Source: Armigeres subalbatus
Lineage: Eukaryota > Arthropoda > Insecta > Diptera > Culicidae
NCBI RefSeq assembly: GCF_024139115.2
Contig: NC_085140.1
Coordinates: 293,909,293 to 293,973,292 of the forward strand
DNA length: 64,000 nucleotides
Reading direction: 5' to 3'
Below are positions 19,917 to 29,764 of this stretch, one piece after another (position 1 is the first letter of the stretch; each line of letters opens with the position of its first letter). A program made the translations under genes and the position numbers. Under the pieces are notes generated by a model, which worked only from the letters and a program-made list of their open reading frames with translations, did not search any database and was not told the DNA's origin.

Positions 19917-20582
19917 CCGTGAGGCATCGAAATCCGTACACTTAAGCACCTTAGTATATGAAAAAGTCATTAGAAAATAGGAATCGAAAGTAAATAAAAC
20001 GTTCGTCATTGACACAGGTGCACGAAGGCTTCTACTTTTGAAGTGTTTCACATTTACTCATTGAAAACTACGAAAAACATGATAAAATAATGAATTAAAT
20101 CAACTACTCCTGACTCGAAATCCGTCCACCGTGGACGGATTTCGAATCAAAGGATCAAAATCCGTACAGCTATTTCTGAACTAAATATTTAAATTGAAAC
20201 AGTCTGATTGACTAATATACCACTGTAAATAGTTCGGTACGCACCTTGAGAAGTAATCCCTTCAATTTGTATTCCGTTTATCTTTTGTAAAAATTTGCAA
20301 TTAGCAATTAAAACACAGTTACTTTTGGTGCAATTATGCTCTACCCGAAAACAAAATGGCGGCACAAACTCCCCGCTTGGTGGGTGGAGCTTTGTTTTTG
20401 ATTTTTGTTGTTTTAATTTCAAAGCCTTCTTTCCAATTCTATGCCCTAAAAACTTACTGTCAAGTATCTGAACAGGATAAGATTAATTATTCCTACATTA
20501 ATTACCTTTAACCTCCTTTAATTTATTGATATCTCATGAGGTGGACGGATTTCGGTGCTGTACGGATTTCGGTCCCGCACGG
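19917..20582. mobile_element. TA-flanked MITE with GAAATCCGT subterminal repeats
   Basis: The ends are inverted repeats: CCGTGAGGCATCGAAATCCG on the left and CCGTGCGGGACCGAAATCCG inward from the right, then TACA on each. TA flanks both (19915-19916 and 20583-20584). Copies of GGACGGATTTCG or its complement recur inside (20115-20145, 20541-20555). The copy at 20115-20145 is a perfect dyad with 15-bp arms around one base. No transposase is present. Confidence 0.65.
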
Positions 20583-20584
20583 TA

Positions 20585-20990
20585 CTCACGTTTGTTGGAT
20601 TGCTCCGGTTTTCGGTGGACCGATCAAATTCAACAACGAACGAACAGGTGGTTGGACTTAGATTCGAACCGGTCAGATGCGCCAAGCAAGCGGTTTCGTT
20701 GGTTGGTTCTGTCGATGGCAGATGGCTGTGGAATGCATTTCCTATGTGCGCGGTACCCGGTATCTCTTTTCAAGTAACGGATTTCCGACATCACATCCGG
20801 CCTGTTATCTGGAGGAAGTTTCATCCAGATGTGTACGTATGTTTTACTGACCTTTACTTACATGACCACGCGTGGCAGCTGATCGAATAAAAGTGCATAT
20901 AGTCGGGATTGATTCGTCACAGCTCAAACTAATAACTTGGCATCATCAGAAAACCATAAACAATCTTTTAACTGTAAATCAATTGATATT
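20585..20990. other. Unique sequence, no gene recognised
   Basis: Overlapping frames at 20526-20890 on the plus strand contain no known motif. The stretch is moderately GC-rich and non-repetitive. Confidence 0.3.
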
Positions 20991-20994
20991 AATC

Positions 20995-21253
20995 ACCAGT
21001 TGACCAGCAGACGTTGTCTTGCATAGTAAGTACACGGAAATGCGCTTTGTGAACTGCCCATGCAAAATTTCCATACAAATTTTAATTTTAGTTTTTCACG
21101 TTTTACTAAACTTTACTCGTGTTTTTTCATAAGGAAATATCATATAAACTTTTCGGAAACTTTACAAAGAATTCTGCTGAAGGAATGAAGACATACCATC
21201 TAGCCGTTATCGAGTTATGCGGATACGAACACAGACCATTTCATTTTTATTCG
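20995..21253 (+). repeat. Dispersed repeat, copy 1 (LINE 3'-end-like)
   Basis: About 250 bp aligns with 32327-32575. Shared blocks include GCAGACGTTGTC, CTGCCCATGC, GGAAATATCATATAAAC and TATGCGGATACGAACACAGA, ending CATTTCATTTTTAT. The two copies are diverged by indels. A fixed 3' end with variable length is typical of LINE 3' termini. No coding sequence is attached, so the family is not named. Confidence 0.6.
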
Positions 21254-21559
21254 TACAGAAGATTGGATTTCTTAATGACCGTTATGATATGACGTTCTTT
21301 GAAAACAATACGTAGAAGCATCCATTCGTTTCCCCTTATTGATGTTTATGATAAAATATTTAAGAAACATAGAAACTAATGCTTTTATGACTTGAGTCTC
21401 CGTTGTGATCACTTTATTGTTCTTAACGTTTAGTACATAAGGTTTCAATTTAGTTTTATAAACAAACAAATATATACCTTCATGTACTTATGTTATAAAC
21501 CCAAAAACGAAAATTGACGCCTCGTCGTTGAAGATGTAAAACTTTTAACAGTACGCTCA

Positions 21560-22700
21560 TTTGCTGTGCAGAGTTTCACTCTGAATTATCATTAAAGTCT
21601 TTGATGTCGTGGTCATGGTTAGTATTCATGTAAACTTCCCCTATGAGATTTTTCATGAATAGCATTTTACCGGAAAATAATAGTCGTGTATGATAGAATA
21701 AAAGCGATCGCCACCACCAGGACCCATCGGAAAATTGAGAAGAAAAAATTGAATCGAATAAAAAAACGCAACGAATAAACGGGATTGGCACGATCGTGAT
21801 AAGACACGAATTCCATTTGCCATTATATGACCGACTGCGACCAAGCACCATCGATTTGCGGTTTCCGTATTTCAAACAGGCCTCATCCCCCAATTCCGTG
21901 TGGTCACAAATGCCATCCTCTTCCACATACCGACTCGACTGCCAGCTGTTGTTGGTAGGATTATTGTCACTTGTTGTTGGGGCGAGAAAAGTAATACGAT
22001 GACGGCCCATCTCCTGCGGGGGACCACTTGTTAACGGGGATCCACGTCGCACATAACTCCTGCCAACTGCCAAGGAGCTGTCAACGCGGGTTCGTTGTTT
22101 GGATTCAATAAACCATGCTTTATCGCGAGTGTCTGCCCGGTCCTACTAGAGCCTTTGCGCGAGTAACCCTTGCCAAACTTTGCTATGCACGAAACTCAGT
22201 CAATATTATTACGCAACGGAGACCGAATCAGACGGTGTCGTTGAAACAAGATCGAGGAGTTTGGCTTTCTTTCGTGGGCCACCATACACATGTACCGATA
22301 CCATGGAAGGAGGGCGCACAGACTATCCCACGTAACGGGAGGAGATACGGCCTAACTTGATTGCTGCGGTGCGGTGGTGGCTCTGGTTTGACTGGGCTGG
22401 GCTGGGCTCTGGTGTGGCCTTGGCGTCTCATGATGGTGGCTTGTTGCGTGCCCGCTTTCGTGTTGGGTAGCATAAAATTGTTACGTAATTGAATATCCTT
22501 GCTTGGATGCTTGCTTTCGCGTTGTTGAGTCAGCAGCAGAGTCGGGCAGTGAACACGAAACATGAAACAACAGTGGGAGGATGGAAGGATTCAGTGGGGG
22601 GGACGTCATCAGGCACGGACTATGGAGCGATTTTATGCAAAACCACTCGAGTGGGTTAATTGTATTTTTTCGGTTCAATGCTAAAAGGTTATGGGTCAGT
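21560..22700. other. Unique GC-richer island
   Basis: The sequence is non-repetitive with a run of GGCTGGGCTGGG near 22390. The largest open frame, 21576-22073 on the minus strand, has no recognisable domain. A host exon cannot be excluded but is not supported. Confidence 0.35.
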
Positions 22701-23406
22701 TTGGGATTTGCTGTGGATCAACGGAAACGGAGACCTTTGCTGTAGTTGCTTTCAATGTGGGTGGTTTATTGCCATCACACTATAAGGTTGTTCCTGTGCC
22801 TGTGTCTCAATCCGGGTGGGAATGCCATATGTGTAGGGATTGAGCATGTTTGTGGGATCTTAATATTTGTTTTATAGTGGCCTTTGAAGTAATTTTTCAA
22901 AATTAATTTTTGCGGTCTGCGATTAGCTTCCATGATTAACTTCCGTGATACAGTCGAAACAGTAAATTAATAAAGTTGAGCACTAAGCCACTTTTAGGAC
23001 CTAAAAAACTTTGATCTTAGAATGACTTACACTTAGAGAGAATTATTTTCAACCAGGAATTTCGTTCGAACTCGAGTAAAAAAATGGGCACGCTAAACTG
23101 TATCACAAGCATTTGTAGTAAGCAGAAATAAATAATGAATGGCAATAGCTAGATAACAAATCACCGTTCCTACCATAAAAATTGAATGATAACCATGAGC
23201 TAGAGTATTAGTGAAATTGTTCTTGGCAATGATCCAACTGACACAGAATGCGGCGAGCAAGATGGATTGCGGTCCTTTATAGATTGTGAGACCATAAACC
23301 GAACGGAATTGAGAAGAATATTGACACATCCCACGACCTTGTGCACCAAGGGACCACAATTCAAACCGAAAATTTGGAATCAATATCTGTAGGACACGAA
23401 AACATA
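22701..23406. other. AT-rich sequence, nothing recognised
   Basis: No inverted repeat, tRNA or recognisable protein was seen. A 131-codon minus-strand frame (23093-23488) is hydrophobic but matches nothing I know and overlaps a repeat arm. Confidence 0.35.
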
Positions 23407-24049
23407 ATATTATTCGGCAACTCGGCCGTACGAAAACCATTTTTTTTGTTAAATATCTTGGCTGTGCATATGCACAGCACATATGCAATTAATTGTAATC
23501 AAGTGTTGGTCTTTCACCGTCATTAGTCGTCTGCGTACACGCGACCGCACACGTAAGGCAATCAAACTCATCAAATGCTTTAGCCAAGCAAGCCTTTGGC
23601 ACAGCAGAGTGCGATTGATTCGCATTCTATATCAGTCCGCCCAGCCTGTTGTTGGGGGCATGGAGTGCGATCCTCTCGTTTAATAAACAATGTGCACTCG
23701 CTTGACTGTGGATATACAACAGTAAAGCACATGTGGAGATTGGACAAATCAAGCATCCGAAAGATATTCAATTTGCAAAAAAGAGAGCTAACCGCGGTGG
23801 AAGTTGGTACTCTGATTCTGGTGGCTTTTTTGCAAAACGTGACCATTAAGTGGTCTTGTTGTGTAGGGGTTATCACGCCTATCTAGAGAGTAGGAGGTTG
23901 AGGGTTCGAGTCCCTCCAAGACACGTGGATTCTTTCTCGCAAATTTTTTTACACAATTTGTCCATTTCGAAACATCTGCTGTGCATATGCACAGCCAAGA
24001 TATTTAACAAGAAAAATGGTTTTCGTACGGCCGAGTTGCCGAATAATAT
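23407..24049. repeat. Inverted pair of SINE bodies around a tRNA-like head
   Basis: The block 23407-23479 is the reverse complement of 23978-24049, with one mismatch and one indel. Both contain the palindrome GCTGTGCATATGCACAGC. The right copy follows a plus-strand tRNA-like head (23852-23924) and so looks like a complete SINE. The left copy is headless and points the other way. About 500 bp separate them. Confidence 0.6.
23852..23924 (+). tRNA. tRNA-like gene or pseudogene, Val-type fold, loop reads AGA
   Basis: A cloverleaf can be drawn. The acceptor is GGTCTTG/CAAGACA with a mismatch at 1:72. The D arm is GTG/CAC around AGGGGTTA. The anticodon stem is CCTAT/GTAGG with loop CTAGAGA, followed by variable loop AGGTT. 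The T arm is GAGGG/CCCTC with a canonical TTCGAGT loop. The A and B boxes are good, and a T7 run starts about 22 nt downstream. The anticodon would be AGA (Ser), but the molecule lacks the long variable arm required of tRNA-Ser, and the body resembles tRNA-Val. It is most likely the promoter head of a SINE. Confidence 0.4.
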
Positions 24050-24079
24050 GCAATTAATTATAATAATTTGTTGAAAATT

Positions 24080-24740
24080 CAAGTAAATTATTCAAAAACA
24101 ACCTACGGAAAATCTTTAGAGACTTCATGTGGACATCCCTTCATTAATTCCTGCAGAAAAAGGTTTGGAAATTCATGCAGAAATTGACTGCGGGTGACTT
24201 GCTGCGTAGAAACTTCCGAAAAACCTTTCGTCAAATTCGAGGCGCAATTTGAAAGTTTTTTTTACAGATATTCCTGTGATTACCACAAAATGTTTGAGAA
24301 AATCGCAATATAAATTCTTGCGGAAATTTCTCTTGGAATCTAGGAAAAAAATCTTCCGGAAATACATTCGGAGTTTCCTTCATGAATTCCTGTGGAAATC
24401 GGTTTGGAAATTTCTGAAGATTTCCTTTGGTGCATGCCGGTGAGCAACATTCCGAGAATTCTTTCGTAAATTCAAGACAACATTACTGCAAACTTTTTAA
24501 CAGTAATTGCTGCGGTTAGCGCTTCAAGAATTTGCGCAGAAATTCCCTTTTTTTTATAATTCAACGGATTCTAAATGCTGCAGAAATCCTCTTTAGGCTG
24601 TAGACATTTATTTATTATGAGGTTTCGTAATTTTTCTGTGTGTATTCCTGTGAAAATATCATCAGAGTTATCCAAAAATATTGCAAAAAATACTCATGAA
24701 ATTACCGCGTTTTCAACAGGAATATCTTTTGAAGATCACC
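24080..24740. repeat. Highly degenerate ATTCCTGCGGAAATTTC-type repeat
   Basis: Recurring fragments such as AATTCCTG, GGAAATTTC, TTGCGGAAA and ATTCCTGTG at irregular spacing suggest a decayed copy of the dyad minisatellite class seen at 32.6 and 53 kb. No regular period remains. Confidence 0.35.
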
Positions 24741-24776
24741 TTTTAATATTTGAACAAATTTCTGCGGAAGCCTTTA

Positions 24777-24950
24777 CTGTTTTGACTCAAATTCCGAACG
24801 TGACTCATATTCCGAACACTCGTTTTAATAAGGCCATTTATGCTTTTTTCGTGTATTTTTATCCATAGGAGCTTGACGTTAGGACGAGTTAGGACGCTAA
24901 AACGCCAGTGTTCTGAATATGAGTCATGTTCGGGATTTGAGTCAAAACGG
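24777..24950. mobile_element. 174-bp MITE with about 45-bp inverted repeats
   Basis: The ends pair over some 45 bp with a few mismatches: GTTTTGACTCAAATTCCGAA at the left, and at the right GTTTTGACTCAAATCCCGAA inward, each followed by a TGACTCATATTC block. TA flanks both ends (24775-24776 and 24951-24952). It has no coding capacity. Confidence 0.75.
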
Positions 24951-24952
24951 TA

Positions 24953-27200
24953 TTAAAATGAGGCATCTGCATAACATCAAGGAACATTTTTGTGTTTTCA
25001 ATTGTTGCATATTCTTTTTGGCTCTGGATGAATGCTATGAAAGTAATATAAAATGTTCTACACAATGGGAGAATTCCTGACGAAAAATGATATATCATGC
25101 TATGTGATTCATCGTAAAAGGAATAATCAATAAGAATCCGACAAATATCTTGGAATTACGACGAAATTGTTGAGATAGAAAATGGGGGTTCATGTCCTTA
25201 AACAGACATGTTTTGAATGCGTTGAAAATGACAACATTGAAAATGACAACAAGTAGAGTCACTCTCTTCATAACATTTGTGTAATGAATGCTCAAGTGCG
25301 TCAGTGATGAACTTAATCAAATATTAAAAAATCACTCTAATAAAGAAATAAAAAAAAATAATGCTCAAGTGTGTAATCATGGCATTCAATGAAAGCTTGT
25401 AAACATAATAGTGTGAGTAATTGACTGCAAACGTAAATTTTGTTTTCAATCACTATTGCTAACGAAAATGAAGCTCATCTAGATAGATCATAAAACCAAT
25501 TTTCAAATAAACGTCCAGAGATCTAGCATTTCATTTATTAAATTTTCACCTTAAACTAAATCCGCGCGAAGTCCTAAAATCGTTATGTAAATCCGCGCCA
25601 AATCCGCGAAAACCGCGAAATGCGCGTAGTCGTAACAACCCTGAGAGTGGTTACATGCCTAGATCCATGGTGGAGGGTTACTGGATCCACTCGGAACAAA
25701 ACCGTCGGATTCAGATACCGAAGACTATAACATCTATCGACGACATATTTAAAACGCGTCAATCACTTTTTAGGCAATTTTAAAATTCTCGCCAACATCT
25801 ATAATCTAAAACTGTGTTAACTGAAAGTTAAATCATGGTAATCTGCATGAAAAACAGAACTCAGTTGTGAGAAATAATTGTGATAATTGAGTTTATAAAA
25901 TTTAGTTGATTTGACAGATCTTATGGCCATTTCTGCTGTCGACGAATTTGGCGTAAATTTGCTTCGCGACGTTTTCAAATCAAATCAAATCAAACGAATA
26001 GCTAGAATTTGAAATTTGCTTTAAAATCAAAAGGGGCAGATTCTTTGAGGCGATTCTCCAGAGATATTCAAAAGTCCTACTCAACAAAGCTTGAAGAACT
26101 CTCTGACAAAAGGATGCAGGGAGGACAGAAACGACCGTAAGATCTGCGGTTTTTACGGGCAAACTGGACAATATTGGAGCGGAGGTATGCTAGGTCTGCG
26201 TGACTCCGTTGCCTAATGAACAAACCCATCTATGATGAGCAGTGCATTATCAAATGTGCCACCAACATGTGTTTGACGTAGGACTTACGTCTTTCTTTTC
26301 TATACGGGATGTCACACAGTGCTTTGTCCCTTGGACAAAAATGGAAAAATCGACTCTCGTATTTCATCGAATCAAGTAGACCATGATATTAACATATGTT
26401 TCAATTATGCTGTATGCGCATTAGTATCTTTGTGAGGTCACTAGGACGATCAAAACAATTCGTGTTTGTAAACATTTCCATCGCTGAAAGTGGATGATTT
26501 ATCACCTGTTGGTGAAAAGCATCTTTTGCATTGCCTAAGTTTTCGAACGGTACCTTTCACTGTGAAAATCGATATGGAAAGGATAAAAACAAGTATGTAA
26601 GATCCAATTTAAGGTGTTTCAGTTGGACATATTTCGATCATTGTGATAAGTAAAGCTTCCAAGTCATAGGCATGAAGTTATATAGGAAGAAATAATCTAC
26701 AACTTAAAACAGCTTTTTAAAAAAAGTACATCAAAACACATCTCTGAAAATCGCACCAGAGCTCACTTATAGTATTCTTAAGAGGATGGAAGTGATTCCA
26801 GCTGCTCTTATTTGCTCTATTAAGAGCTGTGAACGATTTTCTAGGTTATTGCGCTCAATAACATAGATATATACAAACAATAGCTTTCCCAACAAAAAGC
26901 TCATGTGTTGAAGTTTCTGTCGGATTCATATAACCCAGATAATATCTAAGAGGAACTTCAAAAAGAACTAAAGCAGTTTTGCAAATTCTTTTGTTTGAGA
27001 ATTGCGAAGGGAAGACCTCAAAAACCGTTTCAGGAATGTTCAAATAAAACAAATTGTTATATAACAAATAAAACAAAAATAACGTGTTGATACCTCATCA
27101 ATAATAATGAACCTGAGGAGCTAGCATTCGCGGCGAATATATTAAGTAGCTCAAGCTTAATTTTTTTATAATTAACTTTTTAATAATTAAGTAGCAAGCA
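24953..27200. other. AT-rich sequence with no recognised gene
   Basis: This 2.2-kb stretch is mostly AT-rich. The only notable feature is 25560-25643, where ATCCGCG-type motifs repeat and the sequence ends GTAACAACCCTG, like the terminus of a decayed DNA transposon. No matching left end was found. No frame longer than 75 codons is convincing. Confidence 0.35.
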
Positions 27201-27216
27201 AATCAGGAAAAGGTTA

Positions 27217-27547
27217 TGACAGCGGCACAAGCACTGGCGTTGTACATTGACTTGGATTTATCCGAGAGAAAGTACAATCTGCTTCGAAGTACTTTAAACG
27301 AGGTACATGCAAATCTGCTTCCTAGTCTTTACGCGTTGAAACGTCCGCTGAGGTTGATTTGCAAGACCTAATGAATTGTACCTCGCTAAGCATTATACAG
27401 CAACTTTCGGTAGAGAGCTCAACATTCTTCATCCTTCATTTTCTGGCCATCCAGAAGATGCTCCCATCCTTAGACATTGTAAACTTAATCTCGAGTCACC
27501 ACGAATACGCTGGCTTCTACACCTCTGTTACTAACTTTATAAGATGA
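27217..27547 (+). pseudogene. Transposase-like relic (N-terminal-type segment)
   Basis: A plus-strand frame from 27217 reads MTAAQALALYIDLDLSERKY and continues into a segment with a PSLYALK stretch. After a frameshift near 27345 a second frame carries VDLQDLMNCTSLSIIQQ and ends at 27547. The ALALYIDLDLS...KY pattern resembles the N-terminal part of transposase-like proteins common in insect repeat collections; this is memory of a pattern, not a database hit. The relic at 50974-51310 may be the C-terminal part of a related protein. No catalytic motif is preserved. Confidence 0.3.
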
Positions 27548-27714
27548 TATTGATTGTACGTATCAATAACCATGGCTCCGTAAAGTGTTATACGCGCCCG
27601 AGCCTACAAAATAAACGAACTTGGAGAAAAAATTAACAAATTCCAATGATTTCTGATACCGTTGTTGAAAAAAATCCTCAAATCATTTCTAAGGATATCC
27701 TGATTCTATAGTAT

Positions 27715-28050
27715 AAAACATCAACTGGCGTTTACGTCACTTAAGAGATGATCAATTGGAAATTGGTCAATTGTTGTAATAGAAACTGTTATCATACCTC
27801 ATATTTTTCGTAAAAAGATCCTGATTCTTTGAGGCATATCGTAAAATCTGGCGTTTACGGCATTTATGCAATTATCTATTGATCATAGGTCAATTACACA
27901 AATATTAGTTTTTATTATAAGTGACAATTTTCCCAAATGGATCTCGATTATACGAAGCATATTATATGTTATGAAATTTGGCGTTTACGCCACTTATGCA
28001 ATTATCAATTTAACATAGGTCAATAACGCAATTAGTAGAAAAACTAGTTT
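27715..28050. repeat. Three diverged tandem units of about 125 bp
   Basis: The block CTGGCGTTTACG, with a downstream TTATGCAATTATC and ATAGGTCAAT, occurs three times, at 27727, 27850 and 27980 (spacings 123 and 130 bp). The units are diverged, and the flanks are AT-rich with no coding potential. Confidence 0.65.
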
Positions 28051-28452
28051 ACAACCATTTTCGCAAAGACACGATCGAGTTAGAACGTGTAGAATGTAAG
28101 TTATGATTTTTGTCCCGTAGCTCCATACGTTTGAAGCACTGTGTGTCATTTAGATTTTTGGAAATCGAGATTTCAAACGTTACTAGCGATTTTATCTTTC
28201 GATGGATTTTGAAGATTTATATATCAATCGACTCGGATACTCTCCAGTAATTTGCCAGTTTCATTGAAACTTAAGATTATTAACGATAAGCTATTCCAAA
28301 TTTCAATTCTTGTCAAAGCCAGCAAAAATTTCATATGTAATTAATCCGTGCATTCCTAACACAGACATCAGAATTCTATGAGTCACGGGCCTTCGGATCC
28401 AACAATCTTTGTGTATAAAAGAAGCAGTGCCTGCCGTGTGCGAGTCAGGAGC

Positions 28453-28486
28453 ATTCCAGTTCGGGACAGCAGCACGCACGGACGTG
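28453..28486 (+). promoter_or_regulatory. Jockey-type internal promoter: initiator plus DPE
   Basis: GCATTC at 28451-28456 matches the insect initiator TCA(+1)KTY at five of six positions, with A at 28453. GGACGT at 28480-28485 matches the downstream promoter element RGWYVT and starts exactly at +28 from that A. This spacing is what TATA-less LINE promoters of the Jockey type use. An upstream TATAAAA at 28414-28420 is about 39 bp away, too far for a usual TATA box. Confidence 0.6.
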
Positions 28487-28575
28487 TTTTTTGCCCGCGC
28501 AGTTTTTTTTTCTCGTTCGTTCGCTGTTTACGTTTGCGCTTCGTCGCGTTGCCGTTATTTTCTCCCGGGCCTGTC

Positions 28576-29662
28576 ATGGGAGACTCGGTGGCCGCTTCGG
28601 TCGCGGGAAAAGTGCCTAAGCGCACTGCTCTTGGAGGCGTGGGTGACCCCTCCAAGCAGCTTTTGCAGAGCAACGTGTTTTCGCCGTTTCCGCTTGATGA
28701 CGCCGGCAATCCGCCGAAAAAGAGGAAGAAGCAGCAATCGCAGCTGCTGCAGGTACAACCGGAGCGGAATGAGAAGTGCCCGCCCGTGTTTGTAAAGGGC
28801 GGTCCACCGGATTTGCGGCCGAAAATCCGCCAGCTTATTACAAAAGGGCCTCAAGTGCACGTTCCGGCTTTGCAGCGAGGGAGTCAAGGTGATGCCTGCT
28901 AATCAAGATCACCACAAATCTATCGTGGAATTTCTCCAGGTCTACAAGTATGAGTTTTACACTCATGACCTCTCCGGCATGAAGCCGCTCAAGGCTTTGC
29001 TGCGAGGGCTCCACGATATGAAGGAGGAAGAGCTTATCACCGAGCTAGAAAGCAGTGGCTTCAAACCTGTCGCCGTCCAAAAAATCGCTCGCCACGACAG
29101 GGCGAGAAAATACCGAGACCAGCTTTACCTGGTCTATCTGGAGCATGGCTCCATCACCTAAAAGGATCTGAAGCTGGTCGGCGTGATTAACTACACCGTC
29201 GTCTGCTGGGAGCGATACCAGCCCGTGCACCGTGATGTGACACAGTGCACCAAATGCTACAACTTCGGACATGGCACCCGGAATTGCCACATGGCCGCAC
29301 ACTGCAACAAGTGTGGTGAACTGCACCCGACGGATGAGTGCGACAAGATGGAGGTGGCCGATCCAAAGTGCGCCAACGAAAGGCTGTCCGAAATGCTCGG
29401 AGTTCCTGGAAATCCGAAGAAAAGCATCCACCAAAGCCCATCCGAGGAGGAACCGTGTTCCAGTGATCGACGAGGTGAACCTTCCTGGTATCACGGCTCC
29501 CGGACGAGCGGTACCAGTGCTTCCACCGTTGCAGCCGCACAAGCGACTGGCCGCAGCAGCTGCATCGATTCAAGCCCCAGCACCACTAGCTCCATCCTCC
29601 AGCGTTTGCCCCCCCACCCTTCCTCCTCCTGGATTGCGTCGGTAGCCGGAAAATCAAACTGA
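28576..29662 (+). pseudogene. LINE ORF1 (gag-like nucleic-acid-binding protein), frameshifted
   Basis: The frame opens MGDSVAASVAGKVPKRTALG, with a basic KKRKK stretch near residue 55. A frameshift near 28875 moves to a second frame (VMPANQDHHKSIVEFLQVYK...), which resembles the PRE_C2HC region that precedes zinc knuckles in such gags. A TAA at 29159 interrupts it. The frame then resumes with two knuckles, CTKCYNFGHGTRNC (CX2CX4HX4C) and CNKCGELHPTDEC (CX2CX3HX4C). In Jockey elements this protein binds the element RNA. One frameshift and one stop make it a pseudogene. The C-terminus is uncertain. Confidence 0.8.
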
Positions 29663-29764
29663 CCCACTGGAAGAATCTGCTCCGCTCTACACTCCGGAGC
29701 AGCTGATGCCGATCTTTGCCCAGCTCGCCAATCGGCTGCAAAACCCGTTTCGACCAGGTATTCA

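Noticed and set aside
25560..25643. Possible transposon end (GTAACAACCCTG with ATCCGCG repeats)
   Set aside because: No partner terminus or duplication was found; left within the unassigned stretch.
28414..28420. TATAAAA upstream of the LINE
   Set aside because: It lies about 39 bp from the initiator A, outside the usual TATA spacing; the DPE at +28 explains the promoter better.
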